Position numbers and translations under genes: made by a program
Notes under the pieces: model-generated
What the model was told of the DNA's origin: nothing
Database searches by the model: none
The model's input: only the letters and a program-made list of their open reading frames with translations
In this document: piece after piece, positions 8,575-15,587 of the stretch
Layout: the number at the start of each line of letters is the position of its first letter
Position numbering within the stretch: the stretch's first letter is position 1
Assembly (NCBI RefSeq): GCF_030814835.1
Contig: NZ_JAUSVS010000009.1
Location: 62,001 to 126,000, forward strand
Reading direction: 5' to 3'
From: Caulobacter ginsengisoli
Lineage (GTDB): Bacteria > Pseudomonadota > Alphaproteobacteria > Caulobacterales > Caulobacteraceae
DNA length: 64,000 nt

Positions 8575-8691
8575 GAGATGGGCAAGATCGCGCGATCTCA
8601 ACGACCGGAGCAAGTGCATCTGGGGGCGACTGGAACGATGCATGGGAGATCGGCAAGACCGAAAGCCCAAACGCAGCCCTCTCTTGCCGGC

Positions 8692-9393
8692 CTAAATCTC
8701 GTCTGCCGCTTCTTCAGCTTCGGCTTGTTGCTCGGCCTGCGCCTTTTCAACAGATTTCGGCAACTTCGTGAGCGGGCGTTCAGCGAAATGATCCTCGATC
8801 CGGCGCAGCAAGAGTTCGACAGTCAGCTCAGGATTGGGAGTCGTATTTATTGCAGCCTTACGGCCAGGGTGAAGTACATCCCACGGCGAGGTTATCTGGG
8901 TTTTGCGCCGTTTTCCGGGATCTTTGTTGCCGAAGCCATCGATGGCTCGATTCCATACTGGCTTGAACCTCTCGATAAGCATGTTCTCGCCGAGCGGAAT
9001 CCAAATGTCATCAACCACGAGATAGCGGACGTGGAAATCCGCCAGGTCGAGATTCTGGCACTCGTCAATCGAGGCGGCGTGATCTCGGAGGCGGGAGGCG
9101 AGTGCGGATCCCAGAGCCGACACGTCCGTCGAAAGACCGCCTTTGCGCCCACCCTTAGGGATTGCCTTCCCAATATAGATGGGACGCGCCACGGGGTCGG
9201 TCGGGCCAGGCGTGGTCGTAGGGGCGTAGGGCCCGAACGAGCCAGTGTAATAGATCACATAGACTCCGGCGCCCTTGATGGTGCTGGTTTCGGCAAGCGG
9301 AATGGCGCTACGGCGAAGAAGCTCCAGTTCGATAGAGCGAGCGAGATTGATCTTGTCGAGCGGATTGTAGACCACGCTCATTTCACGTTCCAA
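8692..9393 (-). CDS. Type II restriction endonuclease, Eco29kI-like (GIY-YIG)
   Basis: 233 residues. The GIY-YIG core is visible as AGVYVIYYTG (about 42-51) and PIYIGKA (about 71-77), followed by LASRLRDHAASI with the catalytic Arg and His, then ENMLIERFKPVWN with the metal-binding Glu and the conserved Asn. The insert and the C-terminal GFGNKDPGKRR and SPWDVLHPGR blocks match the Eco29kI family, whose studied members cut CCGC^GG. The last 30 residues are Glu/Ala/Gln-rich. The gene lies 103 bases downstream of the methyltransferase. Family assignment is strong; the target sequence is inference. Confidence 0.88.
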   Translation of the reverse strand: MEREMSVVYNPLDKINLARSIELELLRRSAIPLAETSTIKGAGVYVIYYTGSFGPYAPTTTPGPTDPVARPIYIGKAIPKGGRKGGLSTDVSALGSALASRLRDHAASIDECQNLDLADFHVRYLVVDDIWIPLGENMLIERFKPVWNRAIDGFGNKDPGKRRKTQITSPWDVLHPGRKAAINTTPNPELTVELLLRRIEDHFAERPLTKLPKSVEKAQAEQQAEAEEAADEI

Positions 9394-9496
9394 ATCTTGA
9401 AGAGCCTTTGTGTGTGCCCGGCGGGCAGTCCTGTTCTGTACGTTACTTTAGAGGCGATGCACCGGGTTAGTTCAAGTGGTTTGGATCGACGGGCCA

Positions 9497-10660
9497 CTAA
9501 GCCGCGAAGCGAAGCTTCAGCGCCACGCCGCGTCCGATGACCTCTGCCAGTCGCACCGGAACCGCATTTCCGAGCTGGCGCATGGTCTCGGTCCAGGAGC
9601 CGTGAAAGATGTAGTTGTCTGGAAAGGTCTGAAGCCGCGCGCTCTCACGTACCGTGAAATAGCGGACGGAGCCGTCGTGACGAGCCAACATGTTCTCACC
9701 GCCTGGGACACCATGGACCCCAGCTTTCAGGGTCTTAGCGGGTTCATCCAGAGGACTGCCAGTATGCCCGGGATATGAGCGCGCGCCGCCTTGGAATCGA
9801 TGGTTGGGGATTTTGCGCGACTTATCCTTTTCGAATTCCGGGTCAGGAAGACCAGCGATGGCGTCTCGAACGGTGTTCCACGCGCAATCAACCGGTCGCT
9901 CGGACATCCGATCGGCTCGCTGTGAATAGACGGCCTCCGAAGGTCGATCCTTGATCGCGACCTTGTGCCTCTCCCAGTAGGACCCGTCGCGATGCTGATC
10001 CCAGATCAGCCGATCAAGACCATGAGTAGCCCGCGGAAAGTGCCATTCGACATCGAGATCATCGCGGAAGCCGACAAACACCACCCGCTCGCGTTTCTGT
10101 GGAACACCGTAGTCAGCGGCGTTCAGGACCCGCGCGACTACCCTGTAGTGCAAGCCATCTCGCGAACCTAGCAGGTGGTGGTTTTCTAACCGCCCTAAGT
10201 GATCCGTCCAGTCCTCGTCGGGCCTCGCCACGACTCCGGGATGCTCCAGTTGGAGTTTGATATATTCGAAGTAGTTGCGGAATGCCGCGCGGGTGAGTCC
10301 CTTGACGTTCTCAAAGACAAACGCCCTAGGCCGGGTTTCACGAACGGCCCGAATGGCTTGCGGGAACATATCCCGGGTGTCGTTGTAGGCTTGGTGTCGT
10401 CCGCCGAGTGAAAACGGCTGACACGGCGGACCACCCGACACGAGATCGATCGTATCCTCGAGGGGACTAAAATCGACGGCCCGTACATCGCCTTCGGTGA
10501 GGGGCCAGTGCTTGACGGGTGAATAGTCGATGCCTTGATTCTCGCGAATGGTGTCGCAGGCGTAGCGGTCCCATTCGACGACCTTGACAGGTTCGAAGCC
10601 GGCTCTGTGCAGGCCCATTCCCAGGCCGCCGGCTCCCGCGAAAAGTTCGATCGATTTCAT
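9497..10660 (-). CDS. DNA (cytosine-5) methyltransferase of the restriction system
   Basis: 387 residues with the ordered C5-MTase motifs: I FAGAGGLGMG at the start, IV SGGPPCQPFS with the catalytic Cys near residue 81, VI FVFENVKG, VIII VPQKRERVVFVGF, then a variable target-recognition region, and IX-X RESARLQTFPDNY with QLGNAVP. It methylates cytosine in the recognition site and protects host DNA from the neighbouring nuclease. The start overlaps the stop of the vsr gene (ATGA), so they are translationally coupled. The 5-methylcytosine product explains the presence of a Vsr enzyme. Confidence 0.95.
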   Translation of the reverse strand: MKSIELFAGAGGLGMGLHRAGFEPVKVVEWDRYACDTIRENQGIDYSPVKHWPLTEGDVRAVDFSPLEDTIDLVSGGPPCQPFSLGGRHQAYNDTRDMFPQAIRAVRETRPRAFVFENVKGLTRAAFRNYFEYIKLQLEHPGVVARPDEDWTDHLGRLENHHLLGSRDGLHYRVVARVLNAADYGVPQKRERVVFVGFRDDLDVEWHFPRATHGLDRLIWDQHRDGSYWERHKVAIKDRPSEAVYSQRADRMSERPVDCAWNTVRDAIAGLPDPEFEKDKSRKIPNHRFQGGARSYPGHTGSPLDEPAKTLKAGVHGVPGGENMLARHDGSVRYFTVRESARLQTFPDNYIFHGSWTETMRQLGNAVPVRLAEVIGRGVALKLRFAA

Positions 10661-11070
10661 GAGTCCAAAAATGTTCTAATTTCGTTCTCAAGGGAAGGCA
10701 GATCGTGCAGTTTGCATTCCCAAAGCTCTAGGGTTCGCCATCCCATGCTTTCCAGGGCAGCGAGGTTCCGGAGATCGCGGGCTCGATTCCCTTCCAGTTT
10801 GGGCAGCCAGAATTCGTGCCGTGATTTGGGGAGGCGCGCTAGTCGGCAGTCTGGGTCGGGATGGCGGTGCCAAAAGCAGCCATGGACGAAGATAGCCTTT
10901 CGGCGGACCGGAAAAACGAGATCGGGCGTGCCGGGTAGCTTTTTTGCGTGCAGGCGAAAGCGATAGCCCAACCTGTGAACGGTCGATCTGACTAGGCGCT
11001 CAGCGCGGCTGCCCGACGACTTGACGCGAGACATTCGTTCGCTGCGCTGCTGAGGAGTAAGCGTGTCCAT
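10657..11070 (-). CDS. vsr: Very-short-patch mismatch repair endonuclease
   Basis: 137 residues, usual Vsr length. The N-terminus MDTLTPQQRSERMSRVKSSG matches the family start, followed by KLPGTPDLVFPVRRKAIFVH with the catalytic Asp, and GCFWHRHPDPDCR with zinc/active-site His and Cys residues. It nicks next to T in T:G mismatches that arise when 5-methylcytosine deaminates, so it repairs damage caused by the adjacent methyltransferase. Its stop overlaps the methyltransferase start. The gene lies 34 bases after an 85-residue unknown protein gene. Confidence 0.94.
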   Translation of the reverse strand: MDTLTPQQRSERMSRVKSSGSRAERLVRSTVHRLGYRFRLHAKKLPGTPDLVFPVRRKAIFVHGCFWHRHPDPDCRLARLPKSRHEFWLPKLEGNRARDLRNLAALESMGWRTLELWECKLHDLPSLENEIRTFLDS

Positions 11071-11104
11071 CTACCTAGAACGGCTAGCTAGAGAAGGAAG
11101 CCAC

Positions 11105-11362
11105 TCACTTGAAGCCAAACTCTCGTCCCAGAATCTCCCAGAGGCGATGCGCGCCTTCCTCGTCGAACTGAATGGTCTGACTTAGCTTACCGGGGACTTC
11201 GCGCTGTTCCGAGCCGCGGGTGTCAAGCTGGATCAGCCGTTTCCCCGCGCTCAACGTGTCGACCGCATAGGTGCAGACTACCTGAGTTCGATGAACCCTC
11301 AGCGTTCGTTCGGAACGCTCCAATGCCTTGATGAACGCCACGGCCGACTCTCCTCCAACCAA
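11105..11362 (-). CDS. Small conserved-looking protein of unknown function in the restriction operon
   Basis: 85 residues, first gene of the restriction operon. Visible features are FIKALERSERTLRVHRTQV, CTYAVDTLSAGKRLIQLDTR, then KLSQTIQFDEEGAHRLWEIL. This looks like a short beta sheet with a terminal helix, with no helix-turn-helix signature and no catalytic motif. It is therefore not an obvious controller protein, although its position ahead of vsr and the methyltransferase would suit an accessory or regulatory role. I recall similar small uncharacterised proteins in bacteria but cannot name a family. Composition matches the island rather than the chromosome. Confidence 0.65.
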   Translation of the reverse strand: MVGGESAVAFIKALERSERTLRVHRTQVVCTYAVDTLSAGKRLIQLDTRGSEQREVPGKLSQTIQFDEEGAHRLWEILGREFGFK

Positions 11363-11451
11363 TTCGGAAGGTAGAGCTTAGGATCGTCCGGCGCCTCAGT
11401 ATTTCGAAGGGACGTCAAATCGGTTAGGCCAGAACGGTGCCATATCGCCGT

Positions 11452-11640
11452 CTAAAGCGCCCCAAACTCCACCTTCCCTGCGGCTGCCACCTCCGCCACC
11501 CGCCCCGGCCCCGTCTGGAACCGCCAGGACAGGTTCGTATGCGCGATCACCTGCTCCGTCGGCGGCGCACCCCATTGGCTGAGGTCCTTCGTCGGTGGGC
11601 GTCGCTGGCTCGGGTCACATCGTAGCCTCGGGCGAAGGCG
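11452..11640 (-). pseudogene. Fragment of a cysteine hydrolase (isochorismatase-like) gene
   Basis: The gap 11363-11704 contains no intact gene, but 11452-11640 is closely similar to 14340-14523, the 3' part of the intact cysteine hydrolase gene. The fragment still encodes DLSQWGAPPTEQVIAHTNL plus WRFQTGPGRVAEVA before a stop, against DLSQWGAPPPEQVIAHTNL in the intact copy. A one-base deletion within 11592-11624 breaks the frame, and the 5' two thirds are missing. It marks a decayed or partly deleted duplicate at the edge of the restriction island. Confidence 0.82.
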
Positions 11641-11704
11641 CGGGGGTGGACGGAAACGGACGGCGTTTGGGCCGTTAAACGGGTTTCCCTGGGAGACCTT
11701 CGAG

Positions 11705-12166
11705 ATGAAAGCCAAGGCCACCCCTCCCGGCTACCACACGCTCAACCCGATCCTGCGGGTCCCCAACGCCGCCGTCGCGGTGGACTTCTACAAGGCCGCC
11801 TTCGGGGCGACCGAGGATTTCCGGCGCGAGATGCATGGCAGACTGCTGGTCGCGGTGATCCTGATCGGCGACTCGCGCCTGATGATCTCCGATGGACGGA
11901 ACGACCCCGCCAAGGTTAGCGGCGGCAATCCTCGCGGCAACGGCCTGGACCTCAAGATCTATGTCGATGACCTCGACACGGTGTTTCGCCGGGCCATCGA
12001 GAACGGCGCGACTCAGGAGGAGGCCCTCGAGGCGAAGTATTTCGGGGAACGGAGCGGGTCGCTGGTCGACCCGTTCGGCTTCACCTGGCGCCTGGCCGAG
12101 TTCCTGGAGGAAGTGCCGCACGCGGAGATCGAGCGTCGGATGCGCGAGGCGGCCAGCCGCGCCTGA
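11705..12166 (+). CDS. VOC-family protein, PhnB-like
   Basis: 153 residues. The fold of paired beta-alpha-beta-beta-beta modules shows in LNPILRVPNAAVAVDFYKAAFGA and the second half DLKIYVDDLDTVFRRAIENGA, FGERSGSLVDPFGFTWRLAE. This is the PhnB/glyoxalase-bleomycin resistance superfamily; PhnB-like members often lack a confirmed reaction. The C-terminal HAEIERRMREAA helix is typical of PhnB-like proteins. It is convergent with the FAD monooxygenase gene, 15 bases apart. Substrate unknown. Confidence 0.85.
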   Translation: MKAKATPPGYHTLNPILRVPNAAVAVDFYKAAFGATEDFRREMHGRLLVAVILIGDSRLMISDGRNDPAKVSGGNPRGNGLDLKIYVDDLDTVFRRAIENGATQEEALEAKYFGERSGSLVDPFGFTWRLAEFLEEVPHAEIERRMREAASRA

Positions 12167-12181
12167 CGATTTGGCGTTGCA

Positions 12182-13750
12182 TCAGCGCGGCGACGCCGGA
12201 CCAAGTATCCGGTCGAACGCCCCGCGAAGGTCCTGATCCGGCGCGCCCGAAGCATCGACCGCCCGCCAGCCGATGAAACCGTCGGGCCGCACCAGCACCG
12301 CTCCGTCCGGCGACACGCCGTACTTCTCCCGCCAGGCGTCTCGCGAATCCCCGTGGGGGCTGTAGGTGGCGATCGTGACGCCGCGCCGGTCCGCCGCCAC
12401 GCCGGCCGCCTCGATCCAGGCCGGCGAGTCCGACACCAGCAGGAAGCCGTCGCCGATCGCGTCGTGCAGCGCGCGCCGATCATCGGCCAGCCAGATGTGC
12501 GGCGCCCGCTCGCCTGGCGCGCCGGTGGGTTCAAAGGGGTTGCTGAAACCCGATGGCGGCGGGTCGGCCCCCTGGGCCAGGGCGCCGCGCGGGTAGTGCT
12601 GGCCGAAGATGACGTTGGCGTCCGGGGCGATGGGCTCGGGCGGGGGCAGCCGGGCCGACAGGTCCTTGAACCAGGCCGCGAGACGCGCCAGGGCCTGGGC
12701 CAGGGTGCGCGCGGCGACATGGCGGCGTTCTACATCGTAGGTGTCGAGCAGGGCGGGGTCGGCGCGGCCGTTCAGGACATGGGCCAGTTTCCAGGCCAGA
12801 TTGTGCGCGTCGTGGATGCCGGTATTGCCGCCGAATCCGCCGGTCGGGGGCATCGAGTGGGCGGCGTCGCCCAGCAGGAACACCCTTCCATGGCTGAACC
12901 GATCGGCGATGAAGCCGGCCGCCGCCCATTCGCGGGCGTCGAAGAGGTCGACGCGGACGTCCTGGCGTCCGGCCGCCTGGCGCACCAGATCGCGCACCCG
13001 GTCGGCGTCGAAATCCTCGGGGCTTTCGCCCTGGTCAGGCCGGTACTGCAGGCTCAGCAACCATCGGCGCGGGCGCGGCGTGACCGAGGCGTTGATGTCG
13101 GAGACGAAGCAGGAGGTGAAGCGGCGGCCCTGCAGGAAGGGTTCCAGATCGGTCTCGAAGATGAGGTTCATCCAGTGCTGCAGCACGCCCGGGCCGCTCC
13201 GGCCGATGCCGAGCCGCTCGCGTGTCGCTCCGCCGACTCCGTCGGCCGCGATCATCCACTGCGCAAAGACCCGGCTGGCCTCGCCCGATTCGAGGTCGCG
13301 GATCGTCGCCTGAACGCCGTCCTCGTTCTGGGTGAAGTCGACCAGTTCGGTGTGGAAGCGGATGTCGGCGCCGCCGGCGGCGGCGTGACGACGCAGGATC
13401 GGCTCCAGCACATCCTGGTCGCAGGTCTCGGCCGTGGCGACGCTCAGCGTGTCCATGTCGCTCCAGGGCCGGCCCATGAACTGCAGGTCGGGATCGGCGA
13501 GATTGCGGGCCCTGGCGATCTCGCCGGCCTTCTGGTCGCCGGTCCGGCTGGCGTGGATCTCCTGTTCGATTCCGGCCCAGCGGAAGATTTCCATCGAACG
13601 GGGCGAGATGCCGGCGAACTTGTACTGCACCGTGGTGTCGGGGTGGCGTTCGACGACGATGCAGCGCACGCCGTGGCGGGCCAGGAGCAGGGCGGTGGTC
13701 AGGCCGTTGAGACTGCCGCCGACGATCAGGACGTCCGTATCATGAGTCAT
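12182..13750 (-). CDS. FAD-dependent aromatic monooxygenase (PheA/TfdB-like)
   Basis: 522 residues from the ATG at 13750. The N-terminal dinucleotide-binding motif is VLIVGGSLNGLTTALLLARHG. The central DG-type motif appears as WMIAADGVGGATRERLGI, and the second FAD motif as GRVFLLGDAAHSMPPTGGFG near residue 295, followed by GIHDAHNLAWKLAHVL. The C-terminal thioredoxin-like domain (about 400-522) ends with GVSPDGAVLVRPDGFIGWRA. Such enzymes hydroxylate aromatic or polyketide substrates using NAD(P)H and O2. It is divergent from a MarR gene with a palindrome between them, which suggests substrate-responsive repression. Confidence 0.9.
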   Translation of the reverse strand: MTHDTDVLIVGGSLNGLTTALLLARHGVRCIVVERHPDTTVQYKFAGISPRSMEIFRWAGIEQEIHASRTGDQKAGEIARARNLADPDLQFMGRPWSDMDTLSVATAETCDQDVLEPILRRHAAAGGADIRFHTELVDFTQNEDGVQATIRDLESGEASRVFAQWMIAADGVGGATRERLGIGRSGPGVLQHWMNLIFETDLEPFLQGRRFTSCFVSDINASVTPRPRRWLLSLQYRPDQGESPEDFDADRVRDLVRQAAGRQDVRVDLFDAREWAAAGFIADRFSHGRVFLLGDAAHSMPPTGGFGGNTGIHDAHNLAWKLAHVLNGRADPALLDTYDVERRHVAARTLAQALARLAAWFKDLSARLPPPEPIAPDANVIFGQHYPRGALAQGADPPPSGFSNPFEPTGAPGERAPHIWLADDRRALHDAIGDGFLLVSDSPAWIEAAGVAADRRGVTIATYSPHGDSRDAWREKYGVSPDGAVLVRPDGFIGWRAVDASGAPDQDLRGAFDRILGPASPR

Positions 13751-13771
13751 GCCGCACCAGATGGGAGTTAG

Positions 13772-13785
13772 TTGAATGACTTCAA
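13772..13785. promoter_or_regulatory. Palindromic operator candidate between monooxygenase and MarR genes
   Basis: TTGAA-N4-TTCAA is a perfect 5-base inverted repeat, 22 bases upstream of the monooxygenase ATG and 98 bases upstream of the MarR ATG. Its position and symmetry suit a MarR dimer controlling both divergent genes. It also lies in an unusually AT-rich patch for this genome. Confidence 0.55.
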
Positions 13786-13882
13786 GTATGTCAAAACCCA
13801 TCGCCGTTCGCTGGGTTCCGGCGCGGCGGCCCAAAGGCGCGCCTCACCTTTCCGTCGTCGCGCCAGGCGCTACAGTCGGGCG

Positions 13883-14323
13883 ATGGCCAGGACAAACACT
13901 GCCGGGACCGACGCCGCCGCGCGGGCGTGGCGCCTGATGTTCTCCTATTTCCTCTCGACCAGTCCGGCCCGGGAACGGAGCCTCGAGAGTCGCGGCCTCA
14001 CCCCCAACGATGCCCGGGCGCTGTGGGCGCTCGATGAGACCCAGGGCCGGGCGATGGGCGCGCTGGCCCGGCAGTGGGGCTGCGATCCCTCCAACGCCAC
14101 CTTCATCGTCAAGCGCCTGGAGCGCCTGGGGCTGGCCGAGCGCCACAGGAGCCCGCAGGACAGCCGGGTCAAGCTTGTCCGGCTCACGCCGCTGGGCGCG
14201 CGCCTGAAGGCCGAATTGCTGGCGGAGTACCATCTGCCGCCGCCCGGGCTGGAGGCGCTGGCGCCGGCCGATCTGGCGGCGCTGGAGGCGATATTCCAGA
14301 AACTGGCGCCGTCGTCGGCGTAA
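13883..14323 (+). CDS. MarR-family transcriptional regulator
   Basis: 146 residues from the ATG at 13883; earlier in-frame codons give an Arg-rich extension that does not look like protein. The winged helix shows MGALARQWGCDPSNATFIVKRLE (recognition helix) and a wing with RSPQDSRVKLVRLTPLGARL. It is a likely repressor of the divergent FAD monooxygenase, with an operator candidate at 13772-13785, and perhaps of the cysteine hydrolase that converges with it 7 bases downstream. The ligand is probably an aromatic compound, by analogy only. Confidence 0.87.
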   Translation: MARTNTAGTDAAARAWRLMFSYFLSTSPARERSLESRGLTPNDARALWALDETQGRAMGALARQWGCDPSNATFIVKRLERLGLAERHRSPQDSRVKLVRLTPLGARLKAELLAEYHLPPPGLEALAPADLAALEAIFQKLAPSSA

Positions 14324-14330
14324 CGGCGGG

Positions 14331-14891
14331 TCAGGCGCTGGCCGGGAACGCCACCTTCTCACTCTCCGCCACCTCCGCCACCCGCCCCGGCCCCGTCTGG
14401 AACCGCCAGTACAGGTTCGTATGCGCGATCACCTGCTCCGGCGGCGGCGCGCCCCACTGACTGAGGTCCTCCGTCGAGTGCGCATCGCTGGCCAGGGTCA
14501 CATCGTAGCCTCGGGCGAAGGCCCCGTGGATGGTGGCGCGGATGCAGGCGTCGGTCTGGGCGCCGGCGACGATCAGGCGGCCGACGGCGAGGGCGGCGAG
14601 GCGGGCTTCGAGGTCGGTGTCCTCGAAGGCGTCGCCGTAGCGCTTGGAGATGTTCGGTTCGGTTGGCGCCGGGGTCAGTTCGGGCACGATCCGCCAGGGG
14701 TCGGCGTCCTTCACCAGATTGTCGTTGATGTGCTGGACCCAGATGACCGGCGCCCCGGCCTCGCGGGCCCGGTCGACCAGGCGGGCTAGGTTGCCGACGA
14801 CGGCGTCCCGGTTATGGGCCCTCGCCATGACGCCGTTCTGGACGTCGACGACGAGGACGGCGGTGTTGGGACGGTTCTGGAGCGTGGTCAT
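14331..14891 (-). CDS. Cysteine hydrolase, isochorismatase family
   Basis: 186 residues. The catalytic Asp sits in AVLVVDVQNGVM (about residue 15) and the nucleophilic Cys in IVAGAQTDACIRATIHGA (about residue 116), with the cis-peptide region just before it. The family includes nicotinamidases, N-carbamoylsarcosine amidases and YcaC-like enzymes; the substrate here is not evident. A GGGAGAG ribosome site precedes the ATG at 14891. The 3' third is duplicated as a broken copy at 11452-11640, close to the restriction island. Confidence 0.88.
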   Translation of the reverse strand: MTTLQNRPNTAVLVVDVQNGVMARAHNRDAVVGNLARLVDRAREAGAPVIWVQHINDNLVKDADPWRIVPELTPAPTEPNISKRYGDAFEDTDLEARLAALAVGRLIVAGAQTDACIRATIHGAFARGYDVTLASDAHSTEDLSQWGAPPPEQVIAHTNLYWRFQTGPGRVAEVAESEKVAFPASA

Positions 14892-14941
14892 GGTCTCTCC
14901 CTTAAGCCAGCCGCAACCCAATCCTGGCATCATGCCGCGCC

Positions 14942-15220
14942 ATGAAGAAGCTCTCCACCCTCTTCTGGGGCCTGACCCTGGCCGCCCTGGTCGGCTTCAG
15001 CCTGGTCCAGGTGTTGATCCAGCCGTCGGCGGCGAACGCCCCCGATGGAGCCGGTGGGCGAACCGAGGCCGTGGTGTTCGGCCGGCTGGTCAGCAACGCG
15101 CCGCAGTATGTGACACAGCAGCAGGTCTGGCTGATGAGCGCCGCCGGGCTGGCGCTGTTCGGCTGCGTCATCGCGTGGCTGGCGATCGCCTGGTTCGAGC
15201 GCCGCCGGGGCGGCGCTTAG
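14942..15220 (+). CDS. Small two-helix membrane protein
   Basis: 92 residues. Hydrophobic helices lie at about residues 6-25 and 64-84, separated by a loop of about 38 residues likely to be periplasmic (NAPDGAGGRTEAVVFGRLVS). A basic tail RRRGG follows. There are no recognisable motifs. Its 3' end overlaps the 3' end of the convergent YjbR gene by 53 bases. Starts divergently 50 bases from the cysteine hydrolase gene. Confidence 0.6.
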   Translation: MKKLSTLFWGLTLAALVGFSLVQVLIQPSAANAPDGAGGRTEAVVFGRLVSNAPQYVTQQQVWLMSAAGLALFGCVIAWLAIAWFERRRGGA

Positions 15221-15563
15221 CGGCCAGCAGGCTTTCGCGGCCCTGGGCCAGCAGCTCGGCGAGGTCGGCCTCGTCGATAGCGTCCAGCCGGACCACCACC
15301 GCGCCGTAGTCCGCGTAGTGCGGGTCCTGGACGAAGGCCTCGGGGTTGGCGAACTGCAGCGGGCCCTTCTCGTCCTTGGGACAGCGGACGGCCAGGATGT
15401 CGAGGCGGGGGACGCGCGGCTTCTTGGGATGCACCCGCTCGTTCCAGCTCCAGGCGAAGCCCTTGCCGTCGATCTGGAAATTCAGGGCCCGGTCGCTGGA
15501 GGCGTCGACGACGTCCGGCAGGGCGGCGGCGAGGCGGCGGGCGTCGGCGGGCGAGACTGGCAT
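15168..15563 (-). CDS. MmcQ/YjbR-family protein
   Basis: 131 residues. Features typical of the small CyaY-like YjbR fold are the N-terminal DARRLAAALPDVVDAS, the central NFQIDGKGFAWSWNER, and RLDAIDEADLAELLAQGRE near the C-terminus. Members are usually annotated as DNA-binding on structural grounds; a physiological role is not settled. The basic tail of about 18 residues overlaps the reading region of the neighbouring convergent membrane protein. It is 24 bases downstream of the acyl-CoA dehydrogenase gene on the same strand. Confidence 0.83.
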   Translation of the reverse strand: MPVSPADARRLAAALPDVVDASSDRALNFQIDGKGFAWSWNERVHPKKPRVPRLDILAVRCPKDEKGPLQFANPEAFVQDPHYADYGAVVVRLDAIDEADLAELLAQGRESLLAAKRRPGGARTRRSPATR

Positions 15564-15587
15564 GGGGGCAGTTTTGCCCAGGACGGC

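Larger units (their letters stand above)
8692..11362 (-). other. Restriction-modification island
   Basis: Four consecutive minus-strand genes (unknown 85-residue protein, Vsr, C5 methyltransferase, GIY-YIG nuclease) make one compact unit. Base composition drops sharply: the 60 bases from 9001 contain 32 G or C, whereas the 60 bases from 12601 contain 46. Codon use and composition contrast with both flanks, pointing to horizontal acquisition. No integrase, transposase or tRNA is present. The upstream edge lies close to a fragment of a duplicated cysteine hydrolase gene. Confidence 0.85.

Noticed and set aside
10535..10966. Plus-strand open frame across the vsr and methyltransferase genes
   Set aside because: It is the antisense of strongly supported genes and has no ribosome site or family pattern.
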